Below are positions 1-7,668 of a stretch of DNA of 64,000 nt, one piece after another (positions within the stretch are counted from its first letter, which is position 1; every line of letters begins with the position of its first letter). The stretch comes from JAUIKM01 sp964445695 (GTDB lineage: Bacteria; Bacteroidota; Ignavibacteria; Kapaibacteriales; UBA7675): contig CAYULF010000021.1 of the NCBI GenBank assembly GCA_964445695.1, positions 45,973 through 109,972 of the forward strand. Direction: 5' to 3'. Under the pieces are notes generated by a model. That model was not told the origin of the DNA. It did no database searches and saw nothing but the letters and a program-made list of their open reading frames with translations. The translations under genes were made by a program, and so were the position numbers.

Positions 1-443
1 ACAGCGCTTCTTCAACAGAAATTTACGCGATGCTTTCGAGCCTGGCGGATGTACCCATCCGGCAGTACATCGCGGTCACCGGCTCTGTTAACCAAAAAGG
101 CGATATTCAGCCGATCGGCGGTGTTAACGAAAAAATTGAAGGCTTTTTCCAGGTCTGCGCCGCCCGCGGGCTGGACGGTCGCCACGGCGTGATTATTCCC
201 GAGCAGAACATCAAGAATCTGATGCTGCCGCAGGACGTCATCGAAGCCGTCAAGAACAAACAGTTTCACATCTGGGCGGTCTCGACGATTGAGCAGGGCA
301 TTGAACTGTTAACCGGCATGCCGGCGGGCACGCCCACGGACATCCGCAAGTTCAACCCGGACACCATTTACGGGCGCGTGGCGCAGACGCTGGAGGACTA
401 CCGCCAGGCCATGAAAGAGCACGCCGGCGACGACCCGATTTAA
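1..443 (+). CDS. Lon-family ATP-dependent protease, C-terminal part (5' truncated by window edge)
   Basis: Only the S16 (Lon) proteolytic domain is inside the window. The reading frame enters at base 3 with S-A-S-S-T-E, which corresponds to the catalytic serine loop, so the nucleophile codon is probably bases 3-5. The catalytic lysine is in GGVNEKIEGF (Lys codon 132-134). The pattern AVTGSVNQKGDIQPIGG and the ending on FHIWAVSTIEQGIELLTG are typical of the LonB-like branch with an N-terminal AAA module, not of classical LonA. Expected role: ATP-dependent degradation of misfolded or regulatory proteins in the cytoplasm. The ATPase part lies upstream of the window. The stop is TAA inside TTTAAAC. 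rpe follows after 39 bases and could be cotranscribed. Confidence 0.9.
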   Translation, partial: SASSTEIYAMLSSLADVPIRQYIAVTGSVNQKGDIQPIGGVNEKIEGFFQVCAARGLDGRHGVIIPEQNIKNLMLPQDVIEAVKNKQFHIWAVSTIEQGIELLTGMPAGTPTDIRKFNPDTIYGRVAQTLEDYRQAMKEHAGDDPI

Positions 444-482
444 ACAGAATTCCATATTTAACATTCAGAGCAGCGCCCGGAC

Positions 483-1157
483 ATGACACGCAGGATTCAG
501 ATAGCGCCTTCACTTTTATCCGCCGACTTTGCCAACCTTGAGCGCGACGTACGCCGCTGTGAGGAAGGCGGCGCGGACATGTTGCACGTGGACGTCATGG
601 ACGGGCACTTTGTTCCGAACATCACGATCGGACCGCTCGTCGTTCAGGCGCTGCGTCCAATCACAAAACTGACGCTCGACGTTCACCTGATGATCAGCGA
701 CCCGGACAAGTACATTAAACAATTCGCCGAAGCCGGGGCGGACAACATTTCTGTTCACGTTGAGACCTGTCCGCACCTGCATCGCAGTCTGGCGCTCATC
801 CGCGAGCACGGCAAACGCGCCGGCGCGGTTTTGAATCCGGTGACGCCGCTCGAATACATCTACCCTGCGGCTGAATATTGCGACTTCATTTTGTTAATGT
901 CGGTCAATCCCGGTTTCGGCGGCCAGTCGTTTATCCCCTCTTTTCTGCGCCGCGCACGCGAACTGCGAGCTTTTCTGGATGCGAACAATCTGGCACACGT
1001 CGACATCCAGGTTGATGGCGGCGTTAAGATCGACAACGTGGCGGAGGTCGTTGCCGCGGGCGCCAATCTGATCGTCAGCGGCTCGGGCATTTTCAGCGGC
1101 AGCATTGAGGACAACATCCGCGCGATGCGCCGGCGCGCCACGGAATCACTTGTTTAA
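483..1157 (+). CDS. rpe: Ribulose-phosphate 3-epimerase
   Basis: This 224-aa protein interconverts ribulose 5-phosphate and xylulose 5-phosphate in the pentose phosphate pathway. It has the full family pattern: IAPSLLSADFANL at the N-terminus, HVDVMDGHFVPN with the metal-binding histidine and catalytic aspartate near residues 35-45, DVHLMI near 67, MSVNPGFGGQ near 140, and QVDGGV near 177, followed by the phosphate-binding VSGSGIF. Length matches the family (about 220 aa). The ATG at 483 puts the conserved N-terminus directly after the start. It lies 39 bases after the Lon-like gene. A terminator-like repeat element follows about 30 bases after the stop. Confidence 0.97.
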   Translation: MTRRIQIAPSLLSADFANLERDVRRCEEGGADMLHVDVMDGHFVPNITIGPLVVQALRPITKLTLDVHLMISDPDKYIKQFAEAGADNISVHVETCPHLHRSLALIREHGKRAGAVLNPVTPLEYIYPAAEYCDFILLMSVNPGFGGQSFIPSFLRRARELRAFLDANNLAHVDIQVDGGVKIDNVAEVVAAGANLIVSGSGIFSGSIEDNIRAMRRRATESLV

Positions 1158-1185
1158 GCGGCGTTCAACACATTTCAACGCCCTG

Positions 1186-1251
1186 CTCTGAGCGCTTCGC
1201 CTCCGCTGATTACAGCGGGCGGCTTGCTTGTTTTTATTGTTTATCAACGGG
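1186..1251 (+). terminator. Dispersed terminator-like repeat element, copy A (downstream of rpe)
   Basis: The core contains CTCTGAGCGCTTCGCCTCC followed by a stem-loop (CCGCT 1203-1207, AGCGG 1214-1218, extended by GCC 1199-1201 with GGC 1221-1223) and a T-rich tail (1224-1240). It closely matches elements at 12685-12750 (minus), 22531-22590 and 56174-56242. All four sit just 3' of a gene and point in the direction of that gene's transcription, so a conserved-sequence intrinsic terminator is the simplest reading. Confidence 0.6.
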
Positions 1252-1401
1252 GCTGGTGTTAACAGACTGCGAGACCGCACAGGACGCACAGATGCGGATC
1301 AGCTCGCCACGGCGAGCGAGCCCTGGAACACCAACGACTTAACACTGCGATTGGGACTGCGGAATTCCAGCGGGAACTGGTTGTCAATATGTTTATGGGT
1401 G

Positions 1402-1892
1402 AGTAAACCTGTGCGGAAGTGGAAGTCAGACATGTATGGAAGAGATTATCGAAGCTGTCCGCAAAATGAATTCAGTAATGTGCGGAAGTGAATGTCAGGC
1501 AAGTGTGAAAGTAAANNNNNNNNNNNNNNNNNNNNNNNNNNNNNNNNNNNNNNNNNNNNNNNNNNNNNNNNNNNNNNNNNNNNNNNNNNNNNNNNNNNNN
1601 NNNNNNNNNNNNNNNTACCAGACGCGTACGGAAGTGAAGCTCAGATCCGTGCGGACGTGAACATCAGACAAGTGAGCAAGTTAATACCAGACGCGTACGG
1701 AAGTGAAGCTCAGATCCGTGCGGACGTGAACATCAGACATGTGAACAAGTGAATATCAGACACGTCCGGACGTGAACATCAGACATGTGAACATGTGAAT
1801 ATCAGACATGTACACAAGGGAATATCAGACCTGTACACGAGTGAATATCGGACGTGCGCGCAATTTGAAATCAGACACACACGGACTTGAAG
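1402..1892. repeat. 23-bp imperfect tandem repeat array, interrupted by an assembly gap
   Basis: After the gap, units start at 1617, 1640, 1663 and so on every 23 bases to 1870 (12 units). Before the gap they start at 1402, 1425, 1448, 1471 and 1494. A typical unit begins ATCAGACA, has GTGCGGACGTGAA in its second half, and varies at several positions. A higher-order 69-bp unit (three 23-mers) is repeated at 1616 and 1685, almost without change. The period is not a multiple of three and the frames do not look like protein, so the array is non-coding. Divergence increases toward both ends. Confidence 0.9.
1516..1615. other. Assembly gap (100 N)
   Basis: Exactly 100 unknown bases fall inside the 23-bp array. 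The phases on the two sides (1494 and 1617) do not differ by a multiple of 23, so the N length is a placeholder and the true array length is unknown. Confidence 0.98.
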
Positions 1893-2459
1893 AAGTCTGA
1901 GGACTGTTAACTTCAGGGCGGATTTCGGCCCTAACGGGCCCCACCCCCACCTTCCAACCAACCAGTCCCACACCACTATTTGTCTGCCGGACACGGCTCT
2001 CCCGGCCCGGAATTTTTCACTTCTCCCGGACTGCAGGTTTCTCACCCTACTCTGAATTCTTTTTCTGTTCACTCAGCGCCTGCGCAGGCTGCTCCACAAG
2101 TCTACCAGGCTAAAGCCTGGAAATCAACCGCAAAAGACTGAACGTCGTGTATTCGAGGCTGAACGTAGCAAATTATGTGGTTAAACGTTCAGTATCAGAA
2201 TCTCAAGTCACCAGTGACAAAACTCGCAGCGACAAATACCAGAGTCCCAGGTCCCCAACGACAAACACTCTGGAGACAAAGCTCAAACCCGGCACCCGGC
2301 CCAAAACCTCAAAGTGTAAAACCCAACGCGCCCGCCCGAAGCTTCAAGCCCGCCGACGAACAAAAAAGTCAGAAAGGCGCACCGCAGGTGCAAGCCGCTC
2401 CGGGCAGGTGAAATCGCAGTCCAAATCAACCGAGGTAATGAACATCCTGAAAGTCGTGC
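1893..2459. other. Non-coding stretch after the repeat array; no convincing gene
   Basis: This region lies between the array and the 3' end of the minus-strand gene at 2460. It has a palindrome GCCTGCGCAGGC (2078-2089), a small hairpin CCAGGC-TAAA-GCCTGG (2105-2120), and the octamer CTGAACGT at 2138-2145 and 2159-2166 with its inverse at 2185-2192. Open frames exist (2147-2491 and 2175-2411), but they are low-complexity, lysine/proline/serine-rich and resemble no family I recognise. It may be decayed repeat or gene remnant. Confidence 0.5.
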
Positions 2460-3254
2460 TCATTCGAGCGGATCGCGACCAAAAAGTTTGACCGCCGCCA
2501 TCGCCGGTGCATACTGCAGGTAAAACAAGAGTTCGTTGCCCTGCGCAAGCGCCTGCTCAAAATCGTCGTTCCAGCGCCAGTGAATCACGCCCGCACGGTG
2601 CTCGTACTCAGGCCCTTCGTCAATCGTGACGGCGCTCTGATCGGGCAGGCGCGAAGCCGCCATCGAAGTAACGATCTCGCCGATGTTTTCCGGCATTTCG
2701 TCCGGACGGCAGGCCCAGAACATCAGGGGCAGCGGCGTGCCCACAAGATCAGCCCACTCCTCGCTGACGTCCAGCGCCGCCGGAAGTGCGTCGTCGCTGC
2801 GAGCAATCACCGCGTCAAAGCGCTGCAGAAGCGTCGCTACAGGTTCGTTGTGCTCCTCCACCTCCAGACCCAGCTGAAATTTTTCGCCCAGGGCGATGGC
2901 GCCGGCGCGCAGCAGAAAATTCGTCGGTCCCGCAATGGCGCAACTGCGGATCTCCTCGAGCCCGGGCCGGAAATAAATCGAGGCCGCGTGGGTATAACCC
3001 TCAAGCATCAGGGCCGGACCTGCAATAATGCGATAGTCGACGCTGCCGACGGCGCGGCCGTAATCTTCGGGTGAAATCAGCGCCAGTTCGGCCGTGTTGC
3101 GCTGCAACAACTCGCCGCAGCGGTCCTCGTTCGTGCGAATCAACTCCCAGTTCTGCTCGGCGCACACGCTGTCCGCATGCATCACCAGTGGATCGTAGAC
3201 GGGATCGTCGGGCACGGCCACGCGGATTTTTATCGCCGGTTTGGTTTCAGACAT
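2460..3254 (-). CDS. Divergent MqnA/VitK2-biosynthesis-like (substrate-binding fold) protein
   Basis: This 264-aa protein lacks a signal peptide, so it should be cytoplasmic. The order of motifs recalls chorismate dehydratase MqnA of the futalosine menaquinone pathway: an N-terminal IRVAVPDDPVYDPLV strand, a central 'aelalISPEDYGRAVG' region, DAVIARSDDALPAALD, then DVSEEWADLVGTPLPLMFW, which parallels the MqnA pattern of a dehydratase segment ending in 'eeW...tGLPfvfAvW'. Similarity is by pattern only and the rest is divergent, so a related binding protein with another ligand is possible. It starts 9 bases after the SpoU gene on the same strand, so the two are probably one operon. Confidence 0.5.
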   Translation of the reverse strand: MSETKPAIKIRVAVPDDPVYDPLVMHADSVCAEQNWELIRTNEDRCGELLQRNTAELALISPEDYGRAVGSVDYRIIAGPALMLEGYTHAASIYFRPGLEEIRSCAIAGPTNFLLRAGAIALGEKFQLGLEVEEHNEPVATLLQRFDAVIARSDDALPAALDVSEEWADLVGTPLPLMFWACRPDEMPENIGEIVTSMAASRLPDQSAVTIDEGPEYEHRAGVIHWRWNDDFEQALAQGNELLFYLQYAPAMAAVKLFGRDPLE

Positions 3255-3263
3255 CGCGCCACC

Positions 3264-3815
3264 TCAGTGATTGTTGTTCAGTCGTCGCCAGCAGGCCACG
3301 GCGGCGGCCCCGGCAATTCCGGCGGCCACACTAACATTAAATGAATGTTTAACACCGAACATCGGAATCTCGACCGCGCCGTCGCACTCGGCCAGCAGTT
3401 CGTCGTCGATGCCGCTCAGTTCGTTGCCCAGGACCAGCGTGAGCGGAAAATCGGCCGCATGCAGTTCGTCGTATGGACGACCCGCGTCGGTAAGTTCCAG
3501 CGCCAGCACGGTACGGCCGGCCCGCTTTTCGCGCCGGACGGCCTCTACGGCACTGTCCCAGCCGGACCAGGGAACAATTTCGTCCGCACCCAGCGCCGTT
3601 TTCGCAATCTCACTGCGCGGCGGACGCGGCGTATAACCGCAGAGCAGCAGCTCCTGCAGCGCCAATGCATCGGCCGAGCGAAAGATGGACCCGACATTAT
3701 ACAGCGAGCGCACGTTGTGCAGAATGAACGACAGCGGATGACGGTCGTCCTGCTGTCGCGCTTCCTCAGCCGTCAGCCGACGCTGCAGCAATTCAGCGTG
3801 AACGAGCTTGCGCAT
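3264..3815 (-). CDS. SpoU/TrmH-family RNA 2'-O-methyltransferase
   Basis: This 183-aa SPOUT enzyme would transfer a methyl group from SAM to a ribose 2'-OH of tRNA or rRNA. All three SpoU motifs are present: motif 1 NVRSLYNVGSIFRSADA (near residues 34-50), motif 2 LVLGNELSGID (near 127-137) and motif 3 EIPMFGVKHSFNVSVAAGI (near 148-166), which form the trefoil-knot SAM site. It has no N-terminal substrate-binding extension and is close to the minimal SpoU length. The ATG is preceded by AAAGGAG about 11 bases upstream. It is the first gene of a two-gene minus-strand unit with the MqnA-like protein. Confidence 0.92.
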   Translation of the reverse strand: MRKLVHAELLQRRLTAEEARQQDDRHPLSFILHNVRSLYNVGSIFRSADALALQELLLCGYTPRPPRSEIAKTALGADEIVPWSGWDSAVEAVRREKRAGRTVLALELTDAGRPYDELHAADFPLTLVLGNELSGIDDELLAECDGAVEIPMFGVKHSFNVSVAAGIAGAAAVACWRRLNNNH

Positions 3816-4263
3816 AGTGCAGGTCTCTCCTTTGTAGCTCCGGGCTTGCCAAAAATGAAAGCATAGGAACTACACAGCCGACGCGATATTGTATGCTTGC
3901 CGACGTCGATTTTTGCTTGCCGTGTAATGTTTTGGGCGGCTGATGCATCTATGTCGGGGAAACAAGCGGCGTGCGGAGGAATCGCAGTCCATCGCCCCTT
4001 TGTGAAAGCAGCATTCGCCGGCAGTGACCGATTTTCCGGAAATCCGTAGCGTTGACCTACAATTCACGCGCGTTTAATCAGACTATCATGGACACACGCG
4101 CGTTTTTGTTCATATTGCGATCAGACGCGCAACACTCGTTCCGCCGCTGTGTTTTCACTTCTGCGCACATCGCCGGCAGGTCTGATAGCCGGCCGGGCCG
4201 TTTCGACGCCTCACGCTGCGCACGCTGAATCCCGGCGCATTGTACAATCACATTCTCGCAACC
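3816..4263. other. Divergent intergenic region, no gene seen
   Basis: These 448 bases separate the minus-strand SpoU gene from the plus-strand T9SS cargo gene and should hold promoters for both. I find no perfect Bacteroidota-type promoter on either strand and no credible ORF. Confidence 0.5.
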
Positions 4264-7200
4264 ATGCCACAGCTTCGACTGTTTTTCGGACTAACGTTTT
4301 TGCTTTCACTCGCCTGCGCCGATCTGCATGCTCAGGTGGTGCAGGACTCGCTGATTCGCGACAACCGCGGTAAAGAATTTTACCTGACCTTTTTGCCGAA
4401 TTTTCACAACACGCCCAATGCAAGCGATGATTCGGTCTACATTTTCATCAGCGCGGATCGCAACACAAACGTGACGATCGACTACACGAGCATGGTCAAT
4501 CAAGGGCAGACGAATCGCTTTATCGGTTACTCCGCGTCCTTCGCGGTCAGCGCCAATCAGGTTTACACCTTTGCGCTGCCCTACAAACAGACTTTTCTGA
4601 GTTTTCCTTCCGAATACTTTGAACTGCCCGGCTACCGCGAAGGCCAGAATCTGCTGCCCGAAGTCGTTTCCGTCGACGAGGACGTCGTCCCAATGGCGAT
4701 GCACATCACTTCCGACGAAGAGGTGGCGGTCTATGGACTCAATCGCGCGGTGACAACCAGCGATGCCTTTATGGCGCTGCCGGTTGACGTGCTCGGGGAG
4801 AACTACTTTCTGCTGGCTTATCCAAGTCACGACGATACGTCTTCGGCCGCGACGCCCTCCCAGTTTGCTGTGGTCGCCACGGAGGATGAAACAGAAGTTG
4901 AGATTACCCCTTCAGCCCCGACTTTTCGCAACGGCCAGGCAACACAAACAGTCATGATGAACGCGGGCGACGTCTACCTTGTCCAGGCGGACGTGGTGGA
5001 AGAATCGCCGCGCGGACTGTACAACGATCTGAGCGGGACCAACATCACGAGCGACAAACCGATTGCCGTCTTTTCCGGTCATCAGCGCGCGCTGGTGCCG
5101 TTCGACGGCGGAGCGCTTTACCGTTCGCGCGACCACCTGGTACAACAGATGATGCCGCTCAGCACCTGGGGACAGCAGGCCATTATCACGCCCTTCCCCA
5201 ATTCCAGCGATGAACACAACCTCAACAGCGACCTTTTCAGGATTGTCGCCGCGCTTGACGGCACAAACGTCGACATCGGCGGCACGCAAACCATAACATT
5301 GAATTCCGGCGAGGTATTTACCGGCGAAATCGGCACACAGGCCTTCCGCGTCATTGCCGACGGGCCGATTATGGTTGCCGAGTACCGCCACAGCATGCAA
5401 CTCGTCACCGACGGCAACAACCGCTCCGACCTGCGCCAGGCGGACCCATTCATGCTGTTGATTCCGCCGGTGGAGCAGTTTCTTGATGAATATCTGACCA
5501 TCAACGCGCAGACGCTGCAGTTCAACAACGAGACCAATCGCATGGAACTCGTGTACAACGCGCAGCACATGACCCTGGTGACGCTCAAAACCAACAGCAA
5601 CAGCGTTATCATTGAGCCGCCGCCGCTCACGCCGCTCAACTGGATCGATGTGCCCGGCACTGAATACGTTTATTCCATTGCCCGCGTAGGCGACGGCGTG
5701 CATGAGATTGCCGCGGATACAACTGTCGGCGTTTACATTTATGGCTACGGTGGAGCCGATTCATACGGTTATCCCGGCGGCGTGCGTTTTGAAAAAATCT
5801 TTGGCCCGGTCATCGACGCCGACGAGATCTGCCAGCGCGTGGACGGCTTCGTGGCGGACACGAGCAAATTCGACCAGCCCATCGTCAGCGTGGAGGTGCC
5901 GGAAGATCGCAAGGTCAACGTCGATGTGCAATTCGATCCGCCGGTGCAGCCGCGCGATACGGTCATCTTCAATGCACAATTGCAGAATCCCTACGAAGAC
6001 GGCGAGTTTTACATACGCGCGCGCGACGCCCTGCGCCTCAAGGTGGAAGGACGCTACGAACTGCCCGGCTTTACGGTGCACATCGACGCGTCCATCCGCG
6101 ATGAATCGACACTTGAAGAAGTCGACTCAATCAACGTCGGGCGTTTAACATGTTACACGGCGGAATTAAACAACTACGGTAAATTTCCGCAGCGCATCGA
6201 CCAACTGCGTTTCCGGCAAAACAGCCCCGAATTCACTATCGACCCGGACGGTCCGCAATTCCCGCTTGAACTGCAGCCCGGCGAAACCCTGGAAATCCGC
6301 TTCTGTTTTGTCTCCGAGGATCAGGCCAGATACCTCGACACACTTGAAGTTGTCGGCAACTGCATTCCGCGTCCGCTGATGGTCTTTGACATTCAAACCG
6401 GACGCGACGAGTTCTCACCGACGATCACGGGCGGCGAAGACATCTGCCTCGATCCATTCACGCTCAGAATCGACGAGGAGCACGCTTTTGCGTCCGGCAT
6501 CGAGTCGATAGAAATCGTCGAGTCCGTTAACACGGACATCACACTTAACGACGCGGGGCTGCCGGACGCCGCCAGCATCGACGTGCGCGTGCGCGATCGG
6601 CGCGAAGATGCCATTTACCACGTCATTGTGCGCGACTCCAGCGGCAACGTAGGCGACTACATCGACACGATCCCGGGCTTCACACTGGCGGTCATCGACC
6701 CGGCGGACGGCCGCTTCGACTTCGGCGACCTGAGCCTGGGCAATATCGCCTGCACGGAGGTTGAAGTACAGAACTTCGGCGAGCGGGAGATGGCTTTCGA
6801 CCTGTTGCAGATGCTGGGCAACGTCAACTTTTCCGTGCCGTACTCGCAGTACCCTATTGTGCTGGGTCCTGACGAAAGCCGCCGATTGACGATTTGTTTC
6901 CATCCCGGTTCTCCCGGGGACCTGCAAGACACTTTGCTCTTCCCGTTTAACTGTATCAATGTGCCGGTCTTGCTCTCTGGTACGGGCGTTGCACCGCGAT
7001 TCACCGGCACAGCAAATTGCAACTTCGTGCTCAGCGCGGCGCTCGACGACGCCGAGACTCCCGGCCTTAGCGTGGTTTACCCGACCTATCCCAACCCGAC
7101 AACGGGCCGCACGACGATCGACATGGCGCTGCACGAGGCGCAGACTGTGACCGTGCGCGTGGTGCATCTTTCGGGCCGCGAGGTACTGCGCTCGCAGCAG

Positions 7201-7323
7201 GCGCTGCCTGCGGGGCAAATAGCCGTCGAGCTGGATCTTTCGGGTCTGGCGGCGGGCGTGTACTACTACCAGATCGTCTCAAAAGACATCAATACGGTTG
7301 AGATGTTGGTGGTGGGGAGGTAG
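4264..7323 (+). CDS. T9SS-secreted surface protein with IgGFc-binding-like N-terminal domain
   Basis: I take the ATG at 4264 because it gives a clean signal peptide (MPQLRLFFGLTFLLSLACAD, cleavage after HAQ); an in-frame TTG at 4240 would add 8 unlikely residues. The product is 1019 aa. Residues about 30-500 resemble the IgGFc-binding N-terminal domain: GKEFYLTFLPNF at the start, then 'AVYGLNRAVTTSDAFMALPVDVLG', 'PSQFAVVATEDETEVEITP', 'NITSDKPIAVFSGHQRALVP' and 'MMPLSTWGQQAII'. Two ASH-like/choice-of-anchor segments follow (about 620-700 and 820-910). The last 80 residues are a T9SS type A sorting domain (YPNPTTG, HLSGREV, LAAGVYYYQI). The N-terminal half is paralogous to the protein at 31485. 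Expected to be an exported, surface-attached adhesin or matrix protein. A strong terminator follows. Confidence 0.85.
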   Translation: MPQLRLFFGLTFLLSLACADLHAQVVQDSLIRDNRGKEFYLTFLPNFHNTPNASDDSVYIFISADRNTNVTIDYTSMVNQGQTNRFIGYSASFAVSANQVYTFALPYKQTFLSFPSEYFELPGYREGQNLLPEVVSVDEDVVPMAMHITSDEEVAVYGLNRAVTTSDAFMALPVDVLGENYFLLAYPSHDDTSSAATPSQFAVVATEDETEVEITPSAPTFRNGQATQTVMMNAGDVYLVQADVVEESPRGLYNDLSGTNITSDKPIAVFSGHQRALVPFDGGALYRSRDHLVQQMMPLSTWGQQAIITPFPNSSDEHNLNSDLFRIVAALDGTNVDIGGTQTITLNSGEVFTGEIGTQAFRVIADGPIMVAEYRHSMQLVTDGNNRSDLRQADPFMLLIPPVEQFLDEYLTINAQTLQFNNETNRMELVYNAQHMTLVTLKTNSNSVIIEPPPLTPLNWIDVPGTEYVYSIARVGDGVHEIAADTTVGVYIYGYGGADSYGYPGGVRFEKIFGPVIDADEICQRVDGFVADTSKFDQPIVSVEVPEDRKVNVDVQFDPPVQPRDTVIFNAQLQNPYEDGEFYIRARDALRLKVEGRYELPGFTVHIDASIRDESTLEEVDSINVGRLTCYTAELNNYGKFPQRIDQLRFRQNSPEFTIDPDGPQFPLELQPGETLEIRFCFVSEDQARYLDTLEVVGNCIPRPLMVFDIQTGRDEFSPTITGGEDICLDPFTLRIDEEHAFASGIESIEIVESVNTDITLNDAGLPDAASIDVRVRDRREDAIYHVIVRDSSGNVGDYIDTIPGFTLAVIDPADGRFDFGDLSLGNIACTEVEVQNFGEREMAFDLLQMLGNVNFSVPYSQYPIVLGPDESRRLTICFHPGSPGDLQDTLLFPFNCINVPVLLSGTGVAPRFTGTANCNFVLSAALDDAETPGLSVVYPTYPNPTTGRTTIDMALHEAQTVTVRVVHLSGREVLRSQQALPAGQIAVELDLSGLAAGVYYYQIVSKDINTVEMLVVGR

Positions 7324-7355
7324 ACCTGGGCCGCCGCTTGCCGCAAAAGCTCCAG

Positions 7356-7387
7356 AAACGCCGGATTCATCATTCGGCGTTTTTTTG
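7356..7387 (+). terminator. Intrinsic terminator after the T9SS cargo gene
   Basis: AAACGCCG (7356-7363) pairs perfectly with CGGCGTTT (7375-7382) around an 11-base loop and runs into a T tract (7380-7386). It lies 33 bases after the stop. The rest of 7324-7668 holds no gene I can support; it should contain the promoter of the next gene. Confidence 0.85.
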
Positions 7388-7668
7388 TTTATTCAGGAAC
7401 TGACTCCGCATTCATTTACTCGGGGGCGGACTCTTCTGCTTTCGGCTTCTCTCTGCGTGACAAACAAGAGAAAGCTCTGCAGGAAACAGCGCCGGGCTTT
7501 CCCGATCTCCACCGCCCCGCCCCATTGAATTCCCCCGCCATTTTTTGTAATATGGTCGTTTGTCAACTGCGAGCGATTTTCCACGGATCAACCATTACAA
7601 AGAGCGCTCCGCCGGCCGCAACCGCAATCCCCGCGGCGACATTTTTTCACTGACAGGTCATCCCGATC

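Noticed and set aside
1402..1892. The 23-bp array as a possible CRISPR array
   Set aside because: Units abut directly with no unique spacers, and units vary too much; no cas gene is near.
2147..2491. Open frames of 114 and 78 codons (the second at 2175-2411) in the region after the repeat array
   Set aside because: Low-complexity, lysine/proline/serine-rich, no motif, no ribosome binding site, and they overlap each other. At best a decayed remnant.
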